Shown here in pieces: positions 1-8,294 of a stretch of 64,000 bases of DNA. Below the pieces are notes generated by a model. That model made no database searches. It was not told the DNA's origin and was given only the letters and a program-made list of their open reading frames with translations. A program made the position numbers and the translations under genes. The DNA is from an uncultured Alphaproteobacteria bacterium (lineage in GTDB: Bacteria > Pseudomonadota > Alphaproteobacteria > Caulobacterales > Caulobacteraceae). The stretch covers positions 40,225 through 104,224 of the forward strand of contig CALETE010000001.1 in NCBI GenBank assembly GCA_937920085.1, written 5' to 3'. Positions within the stretch are counted from its first letter, which is position 1. The number at the start of each line of letters is the position of its first letter.

Positions 1-467
1 TGAATGGTCTGACCATCGACATGGTGATGGAGGACACCGACGCCATGCTGGCTTTTGCTGCCGCTGATCCTGCAGCCTCCACCGGCAAGGTCGGGTTGGT
101 GGGCTACTGCATGAGCGGTCAGTTTGTGGTCAACGCCGCCGCCCGTCATGCAGACAAGGTCAAGGCAGGGGCCTCGATCTACGGGACCTACCTGGTCACG
201 GATAAGCCTAACAGCCCCCATCTGATGGCTCGCAAAGCCCAAGGCGAGCTCTATTTCGCCTGCGCTGAGATCGACGTCTGGGCCCCAGCGGAAACGGTCG
301 CCGCCCTGGACGCTTCCCTCAAAGCCGACAAGATCAATGCAGAAGTCGAGGTCTATCCCGCCGTCCACCACGGCTTTGCCTTCCCCCAACGGCCTGCCTA
401 CGACAAAGCCTCAGCAGAAAGGCATTGGGAGCGCGTCCTGGCCCTATTCCGGCGTAATCTGGATTAG
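1..467 (+). CDS. Dienelactone hydrolase family protein, C-terminal part (5' end outside the window)
   Basis: This is the 3' part of an alpha/beta hydrolase of the dienelactone hydrolase family; the reading frame is open from the first bases, so the start lies upstream of the window. The nucleophile motif GYCMSG places the catalytic cysteine at bases 108-110. The expected aspartate is in AEIDVW and the histidine in HHGF, so the Cys-Asp-His triad of this family is complete. Family members hydrolyse lactones or related esters in the cytoplasm, for example dienelactone in ring-cleavage pathways, but the true substrate cannot be read from the sequence. It stands alone on the plus strand and ends 13 bases before the convergent acetyltransferase gene. 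Confidence 0.9.
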   Translation, partial: NGLTIDMVMEDTDAMLAFAAADPAASTGKVGLVGYCMSGQFVVNAAARHADKVKAGASIYGTYLVTDKPNSPHLMARKAQGELYFACAEIDVWAPAETVAALDASLKADKINAEVEVYPAVHHGFAFPQRPAYDKASAERHWERVLALFRRNLD

Positions 468-480
468 AGCGGCACGCGGT

Positions 481-954
481 TTAGCGACTGACCATCTGCC
501 GATAGCGGCCTAAATCGGCCGCTTGGCTTTCAAGAATAAAGCCGTTCCTGGTGAAGCATTGCTGGCTGGCAATGTTGTCGTGGCGGATCTCGGCCGTGAA
601 GGTGCCCTGATAGGTGCGTCCGTATGTGGCCATGCTTGCGGCCAGCAGGTTGGTAGAAAGACCCTGTCCCCTGCTTGCGGGGTTGAGATTGATTGAAACG
701 TCGCATTCCGCCCGATCAGAGTTTTGATCAAAGCGGCACATGCCAATGGCCTGTCCCTGCACTTCGCCGATGAACACGGCCTTCGCTGGATCAGCCAGTG
801 TCTTGGCAAACCACCGCTCGTGATCTTCCCACGAGACCTCGTCCTGGCTCTTCGACATGGCGCGGGTTAGGGGATCATTGCGCCACAGCCAGAGGTCCCG
901 GCTATCTGACGGGGTGGCGGGGCGAACGCGGATGTCTTTGGCGTCCATGGTCAA
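481..954 (-). CDS. GNAT family N-acetyltransferase (157 aa)
   Basis: Single-domain GNAT acetyltransferase. The N-terminal segment LWLWRNDPLTRAMS and the acetyl-CoA-binding segment around SRGQGLSTNLL (R/Q-x-x-G-x-G/A pattern) are typical of the RimJ/PseH-like branch, which acetylates amino groups of proteins or amino sugars. Its start codon overlaps the stop of the preceding acetyltransferase gene by four bases (ATGA, 951-954), so the two are translationally coupled. A TPR glycosyltransferase-like gene sits divergently next door, so modification of a surface or flagellin sugar is a reasonable guess, but no substrate can be assigned. Confidence 0.85.
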   Translation of the reverse strand: MTMDAKDIRVRPATPSDSRDLWLWRNDPLTRAMSKSQDEVSWEDHERWFAKTLADPAKAVFIGEVQGQAIGMCRFDQNSDRAECDVSINLNPASRGQGLSTNLLAASMATYGRTYQGTFTAEIRHDNIASQQCFTRNGFILESQAADLGRYRQMVSR

Positions 955-1532
955 GGGGCTGACGCTAGGCAGGCGTGCAGCAGGGAGTCGAGATAGACGC
1001 CATTGACTTTGACGTGCTGGCGTAAGCGACCTTCCTCGACAAAGCCCTGGGCCTGGTATCGTTCAATGTGTTTGGTGCGCGAAACGTAGGTTTCGGTGGT
1101 CAACCGGTTGAGTCCGAGATCCTCGAAGGCGAGGGTTTTGATCAGGGAAAAAAAGGCGTCAAAGGCCTCACCGTATCGTCCTTCATCTGCGGCGATGTCC
1201 GGTGCGACCAGGAAGGATACCTCTGCCCGACCGTGCGCCCAGGCCATGTGCACAAGTCCGCCATAGCCGATCCGCAGGTCGCGATGCAAAAGGGTGACGA
1301 GAACTTGCCTGGGATTGGCCTGGCTGAAGCTGGGCCAAATCTGGGTGTCAAAATAGGCGACCTGCATGTCTGGGGTGATTTCGCCGTCTTGGCGCAGCAC
1401 ATCGATTTGTGCATTCCGCCACTGGCGAATGTCTTCAATATCCTGGGGCTGGATCACACGGATGGCGTAATCGCCAAGATCAATGCGGGGACGTTTCAGG
1501 CAGACATAGGTGTCAGGGGTCATGGCCGTCAT
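951..1532 (-). CDS. GNAT family N-acetyltransferase (193 aa), first gene of a two-gene operon
   Basis: A second GNAT-like protein. The segment YAIRVIQPQDIEDIRQWRN is the usual beta1-alpha1 start of RimJ/RimL-like acetyltransferases, and the C-terminal part (LNRLTTETYVSRTKHIERYQAQGFVEEG) is the standard GNAT end with a helix followed by a GF-E-G strand. The central acetyl-CoA loop is less canonical (ADEGRYGEAFDAF), so the protein may be divergent. It precedes and overlaps the other GNAT gene by four bases. The 224 bases to the divergent TPR gene should hold the promoters of both units. Substrate unknown; amino-sugar or protein N-acetylation is inferred from the family only. Confidence 0.78.
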   Translation of the reverse strand: MTAMTPDTYVCLKRPRIDLGDYAIRVIQPQDIEDIRQWRNAQIDVLRQDGEITPDMQVAYFDTQIWPSFSQANPRQVLVTLLHRDLRIGYGGLVHMAWAHGRAEVSFLVAPDIAADEGRYGEAFDAFFSLIKTLAFEDLGLNRLTTETYVSRTKHIERYQAQGFVEEGRLRQHVKVNGVYLDSLLHACLASAP

Positions 1533-1756
1533 TCCCTAGCCGGACTTTTGGTCGAATAAAGCAGTCCCATGCAGGAGCGCGCTTGCTGTGGCGAGCTCAT
1601 CGTAACGCTCCAGACTCATTCGTGGGCATAGTGCTCAACCATGAACTTAGGGTTTTTTTCGGCATGGCGCTGCGGGTTTCGGCTATAGGGACACGACATA
1701 AGCTTCGTCCATCAGGGACGGCGGCCAGGATCTTTTCACTGCGTTTTCTGTAAGAG

Positions 1757-2866
1757 ATGGAATGCCAAATGGCTGATATCAGGTCCCTCGGCCAAAGCGA
1801 TCTCGACACGATTATCAAAATCGCCGCTGAACTCAGAACCAACCGCCGTTATGAGGATATGGAAGCTTTATTGCGGGTCGCGGTCGCCTTGGCACCGACC
1901 TCCGCCGCCACCTACCACAACCTTGGCGGGGCGTATAAGATTTTGGGACGGCTCGAAGAGGCTGAGATTTGCGCCCGCCAGGCCTTAACCCTTGAGCCTT
2001 CACTCGCCGTTGTTCGTCACGCCTTGGGCATAGTTCTGCTGAGCCAGGGACGCTATCAGGAAGGGTTTGAATACTATGAAGCGCGGCATGAGATACCCAG
2101 TCTTGGCAATCCCAAGCCGAACTTGAATTTCCCGGAATGGAAGGGCGAGCCCATTGAGGGCAAATCCCTCGTCATCCTTCCCGAGCAGGGGTTTGGCGAC
2201 TCTATTCAATTTGTCAGGTTTGCTCAGGCCCTAGAGGCCAAGGGCGCTAGGGTTGCGGTGGTAGCCAAGCCTGAATTGGAGACCCTTTTCACCCAAAGCC
2301 TCAAGTGCAACGTTCTGGGTGCGCAGCATGATCTTAGCGTTCTAACGCCGGACTATTGGGCCTTGTCTAGTTCCTTGGCTTGGCGACTAGGCTTGGAGCT
2401 CTCGGATATCCAAGGCGGCCCCTATCTTCCGGCCACCCCAAGGGCCGCCATGGTCGACACCCCGCGGCGCATCGGCGTCGTGACTCGCGGGGCCCCAATT
2501 CACGCCAATGATGCCAATCGCTCGCTAGCTCCCGATATGCAGGACCTGGTGATGAGCCTGCCAGGCGACCTCGTGAGCCTTCACTCCGACGATACAAAGG
2601 CTAAAAGTTTTGCCGAAACCGCCGCCATGATTGATGGGCTCGACCTTGTCATATCGGTGGACTCTGCGGTCGCCCATCTAGCAGCAGCCATGGGTAAGCC
2701 AACCTGGGTCATGATACCAGCAGCCAATACCGACTGGCGATGGGGGCGCTTTGGCGCGAGGACCCCCTGGTATGATGCAATGCGGCTCTTCCGCCAGCCT
2801 ACCCTCGGGGACTGGCGGACACCGATTTCAGACATGCGCGCACAACTTGAGCGCGGCGAGATTTAG
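1757..2866 (+). CDS. TPR-repeat protein with glycosyltransferase-9-like C-terminal domain (369 aa)
   Basis: Residues about 25-105 form two to three tetratricopeptide repeats (AATYHNLGGAYKILGRLEEAE and the following unit). From about residue 125 the protein resembles the GT9/heptosyltransferase-like domain often fused to TPRs: LVILPEQGFGDSIQFVRF near the start and the nucleotide-sugar pocket region LDLVISVDSAVAHLAAAMGKPTWVMIP later on. Such proteins are thought to transfer sugars to surface or flagellar proteins. The start may be 1757 or the in-frame ATG at 1769. The stop codon overlaps that of the convergent P450 gene (2863-2866). The target of glycosylation is unknown. Confidence 0.82.
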   Translation: MECQMADIRSLGQSDLDTIIKIAAELRTNRRYEDMEALLRVAVALAPTSAATYHNLGGAYKILGRLEEAEICARQALTLEPSLAVVRHALGIVLLSQGRYQEGFEYYEARHEIPSLGNPKPNLNFPEWKGEPIEGKSLVILPEQGFGDSIQFVRFAQALEAKGARVAVVAKPELETLFTQSLKCNVLGAQHDLSVLTPDYWALSSSLAWRLGLELSDIQGGPYLPATPRAAMVDTPRRIGVVTRGAPIHANDANRSLAPDMQDLVMSLPGDLVSLHSDDTKAKSFAETAAMIDGLDLVISVDSAVAHLAAAMGKPTWVMIPAANTDWRWGRFGARTPWYDAMRLFRQPTLGDWRTPISDMRAQLERGEI

Positions 2867-4146
2867 GCCCGGCGGGGAATGATCACCTTCATGGATTCAT
2901 AGCCCTTCACGAAGCTGGAATAGACTCGCTTGGGTTCAGCGACCACGTGGATTTCGGGGAAGCGCTTGAGGATTTCTTCCCAGATGATGCGCAGCTGAAG
3001 TTCCGCCAGACGGTTGCCGACGCAGCGGTGAATGCCGAAGCCGAAGCTGATGTGCTGGCGGGGGCGTTCGCGATCAATGATGTAGGCGTTGGGATTCTCG
3101 ATCACCTCTTCGTCCCGGTTGCCCGAGACGTACCACATGACGACCTTGTCGCCCTTCTTGATCAGCTTGCCACCCACTTCGTAGTCGCTGAGGGCGATAC
3201 GGCGCATGTGAGCCAGGGGGGTCTGCCAGCGGATGGTCTCAGACACCATGGAGGGGATCAGGCCCGGATTTTCCCGCAGCTTCTTGTACTGATCCGGGTT
3301 TTGATTCAGCGCCAGGACCGAACCGGAAATGGTGTTGCGGGTGGTGTCATTGCCGCCAACCGTCAACAGAACGATGTTCCCGAAATACTCCCGAGGCTCC
3401 ATGTTTCGCGTCGCTTCGCCGTGGGCCAGCATGGAAACCAAGTCGCCGGCTGGTGGAGCGTTTACCCGCTGGTTCCACAGATTGGTGAAATAGGCGTGGT
3501 ATTCGATGAAGATCTGCATCTTCTGTTCGATGGTGTCGATCAGCCCCTGGCCAGGAGCGGCGGTGACCACATCGGACCAATAGGTCAGCTTACGTCGATC
3601 AGCCTGTGGCATATCGAACAAGGTCGCCAAGGTCATGGCGGTCAGTTCCATAGAGACCTTGTCGACCCAATCGAACTCTTCGCCGATGGGCAGGTTGTCC
3701 AGGATCATGGAGGCCCGCTCGCGGATCAGCGGCTCCAGCACGGCCAGGTTCATCGGCGATACCACCGGGCTGACCGTCTTGCGTTGAACGTCGTGCTTGG
3801 GAGGGTCCATGGCGATGAACATGGGCAAGGGACCCTCACCAGCGTTCTGGTTGGCAATGGTAATGCCGCCCTCAGATGAGAAAACTTGGTGGTTGGTATC
3901 CACCGTCATGATGTCGTTGTACTTGGTGATCGACCAATAGGGTCCGAACTCGTGCTCTGCGTTGTAGTGGACCGGGTCTTCCTTCCGAAGACGCTCGAAA
4001 TAGGGCCACATCACATCGTCTTGGAACAGCTTCGGCTGCGCTGGATTAATCTGGTCCAGGGGCATGCTGTAGGCCAGCGCCCGATGGTCTTTGGCCAGAT
4101 CCACGTTTCCGTCGCTCATCATCTTGCTCCCTTTGGCCATCTTCAA
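2863..4146 (-). CDS. Cytochrome P450, CYP153-type alkane/fatty-acid hydroxylase (427 aa)
   Basis: Full-length soluble bacterial P450. The heme ligand is Cys375 in FGFGIHRCVG, the oxygen-activating I-helix motif is GGNDTT, and the ExxR pair is in SETIRW. The blocks PMFIAMDPPKHDVQRKTVSP and GNRLAELQLRIIWEE closely resemble CYP153 enzymes, which hydroxylate the terminal carbon of medium-chain alkanes and related compounds using a ferredoxin and ferredoxin reductase. No ferredoxin or reductase gene is adjacent. The first 10-20 residues are uncertain; ATGs at 4140, 4122 and 4119 are alternatives. A monooxygenase, an acyl-CoA dehydrogenase and a CoA transferase lie within 9 kb, consistent with hydrocarbon or fatty-acid use. 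Confidence 0.9.
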   Translation of the reverse strand: MKMAKGSKMMSDGNVDLAKDHRALAYSMPLDQINPAQPKLFQDDVMWPYFERLRKEDPVHYNAEHEFGPYWSITKYNDIMTVDTNHQVFSSEGGITIANQNAGEGPLPMFIAMDPPKHDVQRKTVSPVVSPMNLAVLEPLIRERASMILDNLPIGEEFDWVDKVSMELTAMTLATLFDMPQADRRKLTYWSDVVTAAPGQGLIDTIEQKMQIFIEYHAYFTNLWNQRVNAPPAGDLVSMLAHGEATRNMEPREYFGNIVLLTVGGNDTTRNTISGSVLALNQNPDQYKKLRENPGLIPSMVSETIRWQTPLAHMRRIALSDYEVGGKLIKKGDKVVMWYVSGNRDEEVIENPNAYIIDRERPRQHISFGFGIHRCVGNRLAELQLRIIWEEILKRFPEIHVVAEPKRVYSSFVKGYESMKVIIPRRA

Positions 4147-4267
4147 ATCATGACGCTAGTGTCAACTTAGCTTGAAAGCCCGCGTTCGCCAACGGCATGC
4201 GATGAAAAACCCAGCTAATTTTCAAGAATTTCTTGACGTGGGCCCAGGTGCGCCCACTCCAAGGCAC

Positions 4268-5068
4268 ATGCGACCTGCCCAGGACATTTCGGATGCCGCT
4301 GATCCGCGGATTGCAGACTATGTGCAGGTTCGTGAAAGAGATTTGGTTGGCCGCCGCGGGGTGTTTGTGGCCGAGGGGGAGGTGGTGGTCCGCCGCCTGG
4401 CGGGCTCATCGGAGGTCGAGCCTGTTTCCCTGCTTCTGGCCCGTAAGCGCCTCGACAGCCTGCAGGACTTGATTACGGGCCTGCCGCCCGCTGTGCAGGT
4501 CTATGTGGCGGATCAGGCGGTCATGGATGCCATTGTGGGATTTCCAATCCACCGCGGCATATTGGCCATCGGACGGCGTCGACAGGCCCGACTGGCGTCC
4601 CAACTCCTGGCCGATCTGCCAGCACAAGCCACGGTGCTGGCGCTTTGCGGCATTGCCAATCACGACAATATGGGCGGGCTGTTTCGCAATGCGGCGGCGT
4701 TTGGTGTGGATGCCGTGATTGCCGACAGCGATTGCTGTGACCCGCTCTATCGAAAAGCGATCCGGGTCAGTGTGGGTGCGGCTCTCACAACACCCTTTGC
4801 CCGGTTATCGCGAGATGAGGACATGGTCACGACCTTGGCCGAGGCCGGGTTTCAGGCCCTAGCCCTCAGTCCGGCCGGTCGGGTTCGTCTGGCCGACCTA
4901 AGGCCTGCTCAGCGTCGGGCGGTTCTAATGGGGGCTGAAGGCCCTGGCCTACCAGATAGCTATCTATCCAGGTCAGAAACCGTGACCATTCCCATGGCCA
5001 ACGGCTTTGACTCTCTCAATGTCGCGACGACCGCAGGCATTGTCCTGCATCACCTGCGGTTCGCTTAA
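4268..5068 (+). CDS. SpoU/TrmH-family RNA 2'-O-methyltransferase (266 aa)
   Basis: SPOUT-fold RNA ribose methyltransferase using S-adenosylmethionine. An N-terminal RNA-binding substrate domain (residues 1-100, including GRRGVFVAEGEVVVRRL) is followed by the catalytic domain with motif 1 (ANHDNMGGLFRNAAAFG), motif 2 (MGAEGPGLP) and motif 3 (IPMANGFDSLNVATTAGI), which together form the knotted SAM site. The frame is open further upstream with ATGs at 4172 and 4202, but recognisable homology starts near ADPRIADY, so 4268 is preferred. It is transcribed away from the P450 gene. The exact rRNA or tRNA target cannot be told. Confidence 0.87.
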   Translation: MRPAQDISDAADPRIADYVQVRERDLVGRRGVFVAEGEVVVRRLAGSSEVEPVSLLLARKRLDSLQDLITGLPPAVQVYVADQAVMDAIVGFPIHRGILAIGRRRQARLASQLLADLPAQATVLALCGIANHDNMGGLFRNAAAFGVDAVIADSDCCDPLYRKAIRVSVGAALTTPFARLSRDEDMVTTLAEAGFQALALSPAGRVRLADLRPAQRRAVLMGAEGPGLPDSYLSRSETVTIPMANGFDSLNVATTAGIVLHHLRFA

Positions 5069-5074
5069 GGTCGA

Positions 5075-5485
5075 TTAGCGCGCCCGACGTTGGGGCTGGG
5101 CGTCGGCCTCTTCGATCAAGGACCGGGTCAGGTTCAAGATGGCGGTGCGCAGGCCTGGCTGCTTGACGCTTGCGAAGGCTTCCAGGAGTTGCACTGCACC
5201 GGGCACGGCGAGTTTTTCGAACAGGGAGGGATCGCCTGTCTGCTCAGTGGCTTCACCAACCAGATCGCCGACAGAGGTGTCCAGCTTGCTTGCAATGCGG
5301 ACCAGCATGGAGGCAGAAACCCGGTTTGCGCCCCGCTCATATTTTTGGACCTGCTGGAAGCTGACGCCCAAGTGTTCAGCCAAGGTCGATTGAGACACGC
5401 CAAGCCATTTGCGGCGGACGCGGATCCGGTGGCCAACAGCGATATCGATGGGGTCTGGACCCACTTCTGCGACGGTCTCTTTCAC
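5075..5485 (-). CDS. XRE-family helix-turn-helix transcriptional regulator (136 aa)
   Basis: An N-terminal lambda-Cro/XRE helix-turn-helix spans residues about 15-75: the stretch GHRIRVRRKWLGVSQSTLAE followed by HLGVSFQQVQKYERGANRVS contains the expected Q-S-x-L-A and Q-x-x-K-Y-E residues. The C-terminal half is helical and without a recognised domain; it is typical of small alphaproteobacterial regulators of this type. The gene has its own upstream region and converges on the rRNA methylase gene with a gap of 6 bases. Target genes are unknown; autoregulation is a common pattern for the family. Confidence 0.88.
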   Translation of the reverse strand: MKETVAEVGPDPIDIAVGHRIRVRRKWLGVSQSTLAEHLGVSFQQVQKYERGANRVSASMLVRIASKLDTSVGDLVGEATEQTGDPSLFEKLAVPGAVQLLEAFASVKQPGLRTAILNLTRSLIEEADAQPQRRAR

Positions 5486-5912
5486 GGTTTTATCCTTCGG
5501 TTAGGCGATACGCCGAATAAGACAACCTTGTCGCACATTTGTAGCTATTTTTTCTAGTCCTTTGTTATTTGTGCAAAATCCCCGATTTGGGTATAGGTAA
5601 ATCCGCCTCTTTCAGTTGAAATATAGACTTTTTGCACCTTAAGGACGAAAAAATCGTCTGTTGAAAATTCACGACACAATTGCGCTCAAGGCTGGGGCGC
5701 AAGCTTCAGGCGTAGACAAGGGCTGCAAGCCTGAAATCATGCCTTTGATTGATTTGAAAATTGTCCCGGCCAGGTATGAATTCCCTGCCAGCTGTTTCAC
5801 GTGAGGTTGTGATGATTCGGTCTCGCAAATTCGCCCTCATGCCGACGGGGTTTGCCATTTCGTGGGTCGGTCCGAATCACGCCTGCGAAATGACCTGGGG
5901 GTGGATCAGGCC
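5486..5912. other. Intergenic region between XRE and TetR genes, AT-richer, no gene seen
   Basis: Divergent spacer of about 430 bases holding the promoters of the XRE and TetR regulators. It is noticeably AT-richer than its surroundings around 5500-5660. A short inverted repeat (TTCAGGC at 5705-5711 and GCCTGAA at 5729-5735) is present. No convincing protein, tRNA or riboswitch was recognised. A GTG codon at 5862 extends the TetR frame but has no evident ribosome-binding site. Confidence 0.5.
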
Positions 5913-6497
5913 ATGATGATGCTCTCCAAGCGTCGCGGTTATCACGTGGGCAATCTAAGGGCCCAGTTGATGACCGATGCCCGGGCTCTGCTAGAAGAGG
6001 GTGGGCATAGCCAGATCAATTTACGCGGCCTCGCCGCCCGCGCTGGCATAGCCCCAGGCTCAGTCTATCATCACTATGCGTCGAAGCAGGCTCTCCTGGC
6101 GGGCTTGGCCGTTACCGGATTTGGTGAGCTTGAGGCGGCCCTCCTCGCAGCGGCCGACGCTAGCCAGCCGACGCCAATTCGCGCCTGCGCCCTGGCCTAT
6201 TTCGGCTTTGCCCAGGCACAGCCCGCGCTCTACGCCCTGATGTTTGACCCAGGAATATTGGCTGAAGCTGAGGTGAAGACGGCTAGGGCGAAGGCTTTTT
6301 CCGTGCTCGAGTCTGCCGTCCGTGCGGCTGCCAGTCAGGCAGACCAGGATACCGAAACCGTGCATCGGATTTCCTTGGCGGTCTGGGCCTGTGGCCACGG
6401 TGCGGCCTCCATGACCCTTGCGGACACGGCCGAAGACCAGGGCCTTTTGATGGAGCAGGTTATCCAGGGCCTCGAAGCCCTGTTCCGCAGACGATAA
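5913..6497 (+). CDS. TetR/AcrR-family transcriptional regulator (194 aa)
   Basis: An N-terminal TetR DNA-binding domain (residues about 8-58) with the signature INLRGLAARAGIAPGSVYHHYASKQALL is followed by an all-helical ligand-binding domain of usual length. ATG 5913 is chosen because GGATCAGG lies just upstream; a GTG at 5862 would add 17 residues of no recognisable homology. The gene converges on the flavin monooxygenase gene and the two share a strong hairpin terminator. In the EthR/EthA pair a TetR repressor controls a similar monooxygenase, but there the genes are divergent, so control of the neighbour is only a possibility here. Confidence 0.88.
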   Translation: MMMLSKRRGYHVGNLRAQLMTDARALLEEGGHSQINLRGLAARAGIAPGSVYHHYASKQALLAGLAVTGFGELEAALLAAADASQPTPIRACALAYFGFAQAQPALYALMFDPGILAEAEVKTARAKAFSVLESAVRAAASQADQDTETVHRISLAVWACGHGAASMTLADTAEDQGLLMEQVIQGLEALFRRR

Positions 6498-6526
6498 CGC
6501 CCGCCGGTGCGAAACCGGCGGGCGTT
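6496..6526. terminator. Strong bidirectional hairpin terminator
   Basis: A perfect 13-bp stem (6496-6508 with 6514-6526) and a 5-base loop GCGAA lie exactly between the convergent TetR and monooxygenase genes. The stem starts in the TetR stop codon. It is GC-rich and could stop transcription from both sides, although the T-run after it is short. Confidence 0.8.
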
Positions 6527-6549
6527 GAAATTTCGTCGGTGTGATCTGC

Positions 6550-8052
6550 CTATTTGTAGACGAAGGCCGCGTCGTCCAGGTCGATTTTCGGAATCTCGTC
6601 CTTCTCGGCCCAGTAATCCTGGGAGTGACGCCATTCCGGCTTATCGCCAGCCTTGGGCAGCAGGTGCATACCGCGCATCAGATAGCCGGGATTGAAGTTC
6701 TCCGGATCAATCCACGGGCCTAGCTTCATATTGTGATCCTGCTCCCGAAGGGCCGGGACGACGCTTTTAGACTCCTTGGCCTTCATGTGATTGAGAAGAC
6801 GGCAGACAAAATCGCCCACCAGGTCGGCCCGCAGGGTCCAGCTGGCGCGGAAGTAACCAAATACCCAGACCATATTTGGCACGCCGGTGAACATCATTCC
6901 GCGGTAGCTGACCGTGTCCCCGAAATCCACGGGCTTACTGTCAACGGTGAAATTGATGTCGCCCATAACGCTCAGATTGAAGCCTGTGGCGGTGATGATG
7001 ATGTCCGCATCTAGGGTTTCGCCAGATTTCAGCTTCAGCCCGGTGGGGGTGAAGGTCTCGATTTCATCGGTGGCAATGGAGGCCTTGCCGCTCAGGACCG
7101 ACTTGAACAGGTCCCCGTCGGGCACAAAGGCCACCCGCTGGCGCCAGGGGCGGTAGGTGGGGGTGAAGTGCTTTTCCACCAGCTCGTTGCCGATAATGGC
7201 GCGAACGCCATTCAGCAGTTCTTCGCGGACGACGTCGGCATGCTCGAAGGAATTCTTCGCAAAGACCGCCCCGTCAAACAGGCGCTTCTTGCGGACGATT
7301 TCGTGGGTCCACATGGGGTCGATGTCGAGCTGGCGCAGGGTGTCGGCCAGGTCGTCCACATTGCGGCCAGGGATGAAATAGGTCGGCGACCGCTGGAGCA
7401 GGGTCACGTGGTCGACCTCATCGGCGATAGCTGGCAAAACAGTGGCGGCGGTGGCCCCCGACCCGATGATCACAACCTTCTTGCCCTTCAGATTGGCGTC
7501 TTCTGGCCAGGTCTGCGGGTGAATGATCTGGCCCTTATAGGTGTCCATGCCCGGCCATTGCGGGGTGTAGCCTTCCGAGTGGCGGTAATAGCCCTGGCAC
7601 ATCCATAGGAAGTTGGCGGTGAACCTGACCTGCTCTCCTGTGGCCTTCTTGATGGCCTCAATGGTCCACTGGCTGTCAGCGCTCGACCAGGCGGCGTTTA
7701 GGATCTGATGGCCATAACGGATATGTCGGTTGAGGTCGTTTTCGTCGATGACCTCATTCATGTATTTCAGGATTTCTTCCGCCGAAGCGATGGGCGCGCT
7801 GGTCCAAGGCTTGAACCGATAGCCGAAGGTGAAGAGATCGCTGTCGGACCGAATGCCAGGATATTTGTGGGTAAGCCAGGTGCCACCAAAACTGTCCTGG
7901 GTTTCCAAAACCACGAAGCTCTTATCAGGGCACTGGTCTTTCAGGTGGTAGGCACCGCCAACGCCAGAAATCCCCGCCCCAACGATCAGAACGTCGAAAT
8001 GTTCCAGCGACGATGATGTCGTCGGGCGTTCAAGTGTAGCGGTCTGCGACAT
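6550..8052 (-). CDS. EthA-like flavin-containing (Baeyer-Villiger type) monooxygenase (500 aa)
   Basis: Class B flavoprotein monooxygenase. FAD binds at GAGISG (residues 25-30) and NADPH at the second Rossmann motif GSGATA near residue 197. Between them is the family fingerprint region YKGQIIHPQTWPED, a variant of FxGxxxHxxxWP. The opening block EHFDVLIVGAGISGVGGAYH, the SDSDLFTFGYRF and PWRQRVAFVPDGDLF blocks, and the length all resemble mycobacterial EthA. These enzymes insert oxygen next to a ketone or oxidise soft heteroatoms, using NADPH and O2. The upstream region has an FNR/FixK-like box (8115-8128). The physiological substrate is unknown; the CYP153 gene nearby makes an alkane-derived ketone conceivable. 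Confidence 0.9.
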   Translation of the reverse strand: MSQTATLERPTTSSSLEHFDVLIVGAGISGVGGAYHLKDQCPDKSFVVLETQDSFGGTWLTHKYPGIRSDSDLFTFGYRFKPWTSAPIASAEEILKYMNEVIDENDLNRHIRYGHQILNAAWSSADSQWTIEAIKKATGEQVRFTANFLWMCQGYYRHSEGYTPQWPGMDTYKGQIIHPQTWPEDANLKGKKVVIIGSGATAATVLPAIADEVDHVTLLQRSPTYFIPGRNVDDLADTLRQLDIDPMWTHEIVRKKRLFDGAVFAKNSFEHADVVREELLNGVRAIIGNELVEKHFTPTYRPWRQRVAFVPDGDLFKSVLSGKASIATDEIETFTPTGLKLKSGETLDADIIITATGFNLSVMGDINFTVDSKPVDFGDTVSYRGMMFTGVPNMVWVFGYFRASWTLRADLVGDFVCRLLNHMKAKESKSVVPALREQDHNMKLGPWIDPENFNPGYLMRGMHLLPKAGDKPEWRHSQDYWAEKDEIPKIDLDDAAFVYK

Positions 8053-8096
8053 GGCGCTTCCTCGGGCTTTTATTATCGGTGATAACTTAGGACGAG

Positions 8097-8138
8097 TTTC
8101 TACGTTTCCGCTCCTTGATCAAGGTCAAACCGTAGAAA
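8097..8138. promoter_or_regulatory. Nested inverted repeats with an FNR/FixK-like box
   Basis: TTGATCAAGGTCAA at 8115-8128 differs at one position from the FNR/FixK consensus TTGAT-N4-ATCAA. It overlaps the 12-bp palindrome CCTTGATCAAGG (8113-8124) and sits between perfect 8-bp arms TTTCTACG (8097-8104) and CGTAGAAA (8131-8138), whose centre is within one base of the palindrome centre. It lies about 63-76 bases upstream of the monooxygenase start and about 170 bases upstream of thiO. Binding of a CRP/FNR-type regulator is inference from the motif. Confidence 0.45.
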
Positions 8139-8294
8139 TCTTCTGCCCCGAATTCTTGTCGGGGGTGATCTTCGCCCTAGGTGTTTCCGCTTTGGTGGCC
8201 CCAGGCTTGTTTCACCGGGGGCTGCGGCGCTATCCCAGAGGCGCGTACCTCGCGGGCTAGATCAGGGTGGCTGTGGTTTTCCGAGTTATTCCAA

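Noticed and set aside
2947..3879. Long plus-strand open frame (310 codons)
   Set aside because: It is antisense to the P450 gene, has no recognisable motif, and follows the codon pattern of the opposite strand.
8053..8294. TPP riboswitch upstream of thiO
   Set aside because: The conserved CTGAGA and ACCC elements of the thi-box are absent.
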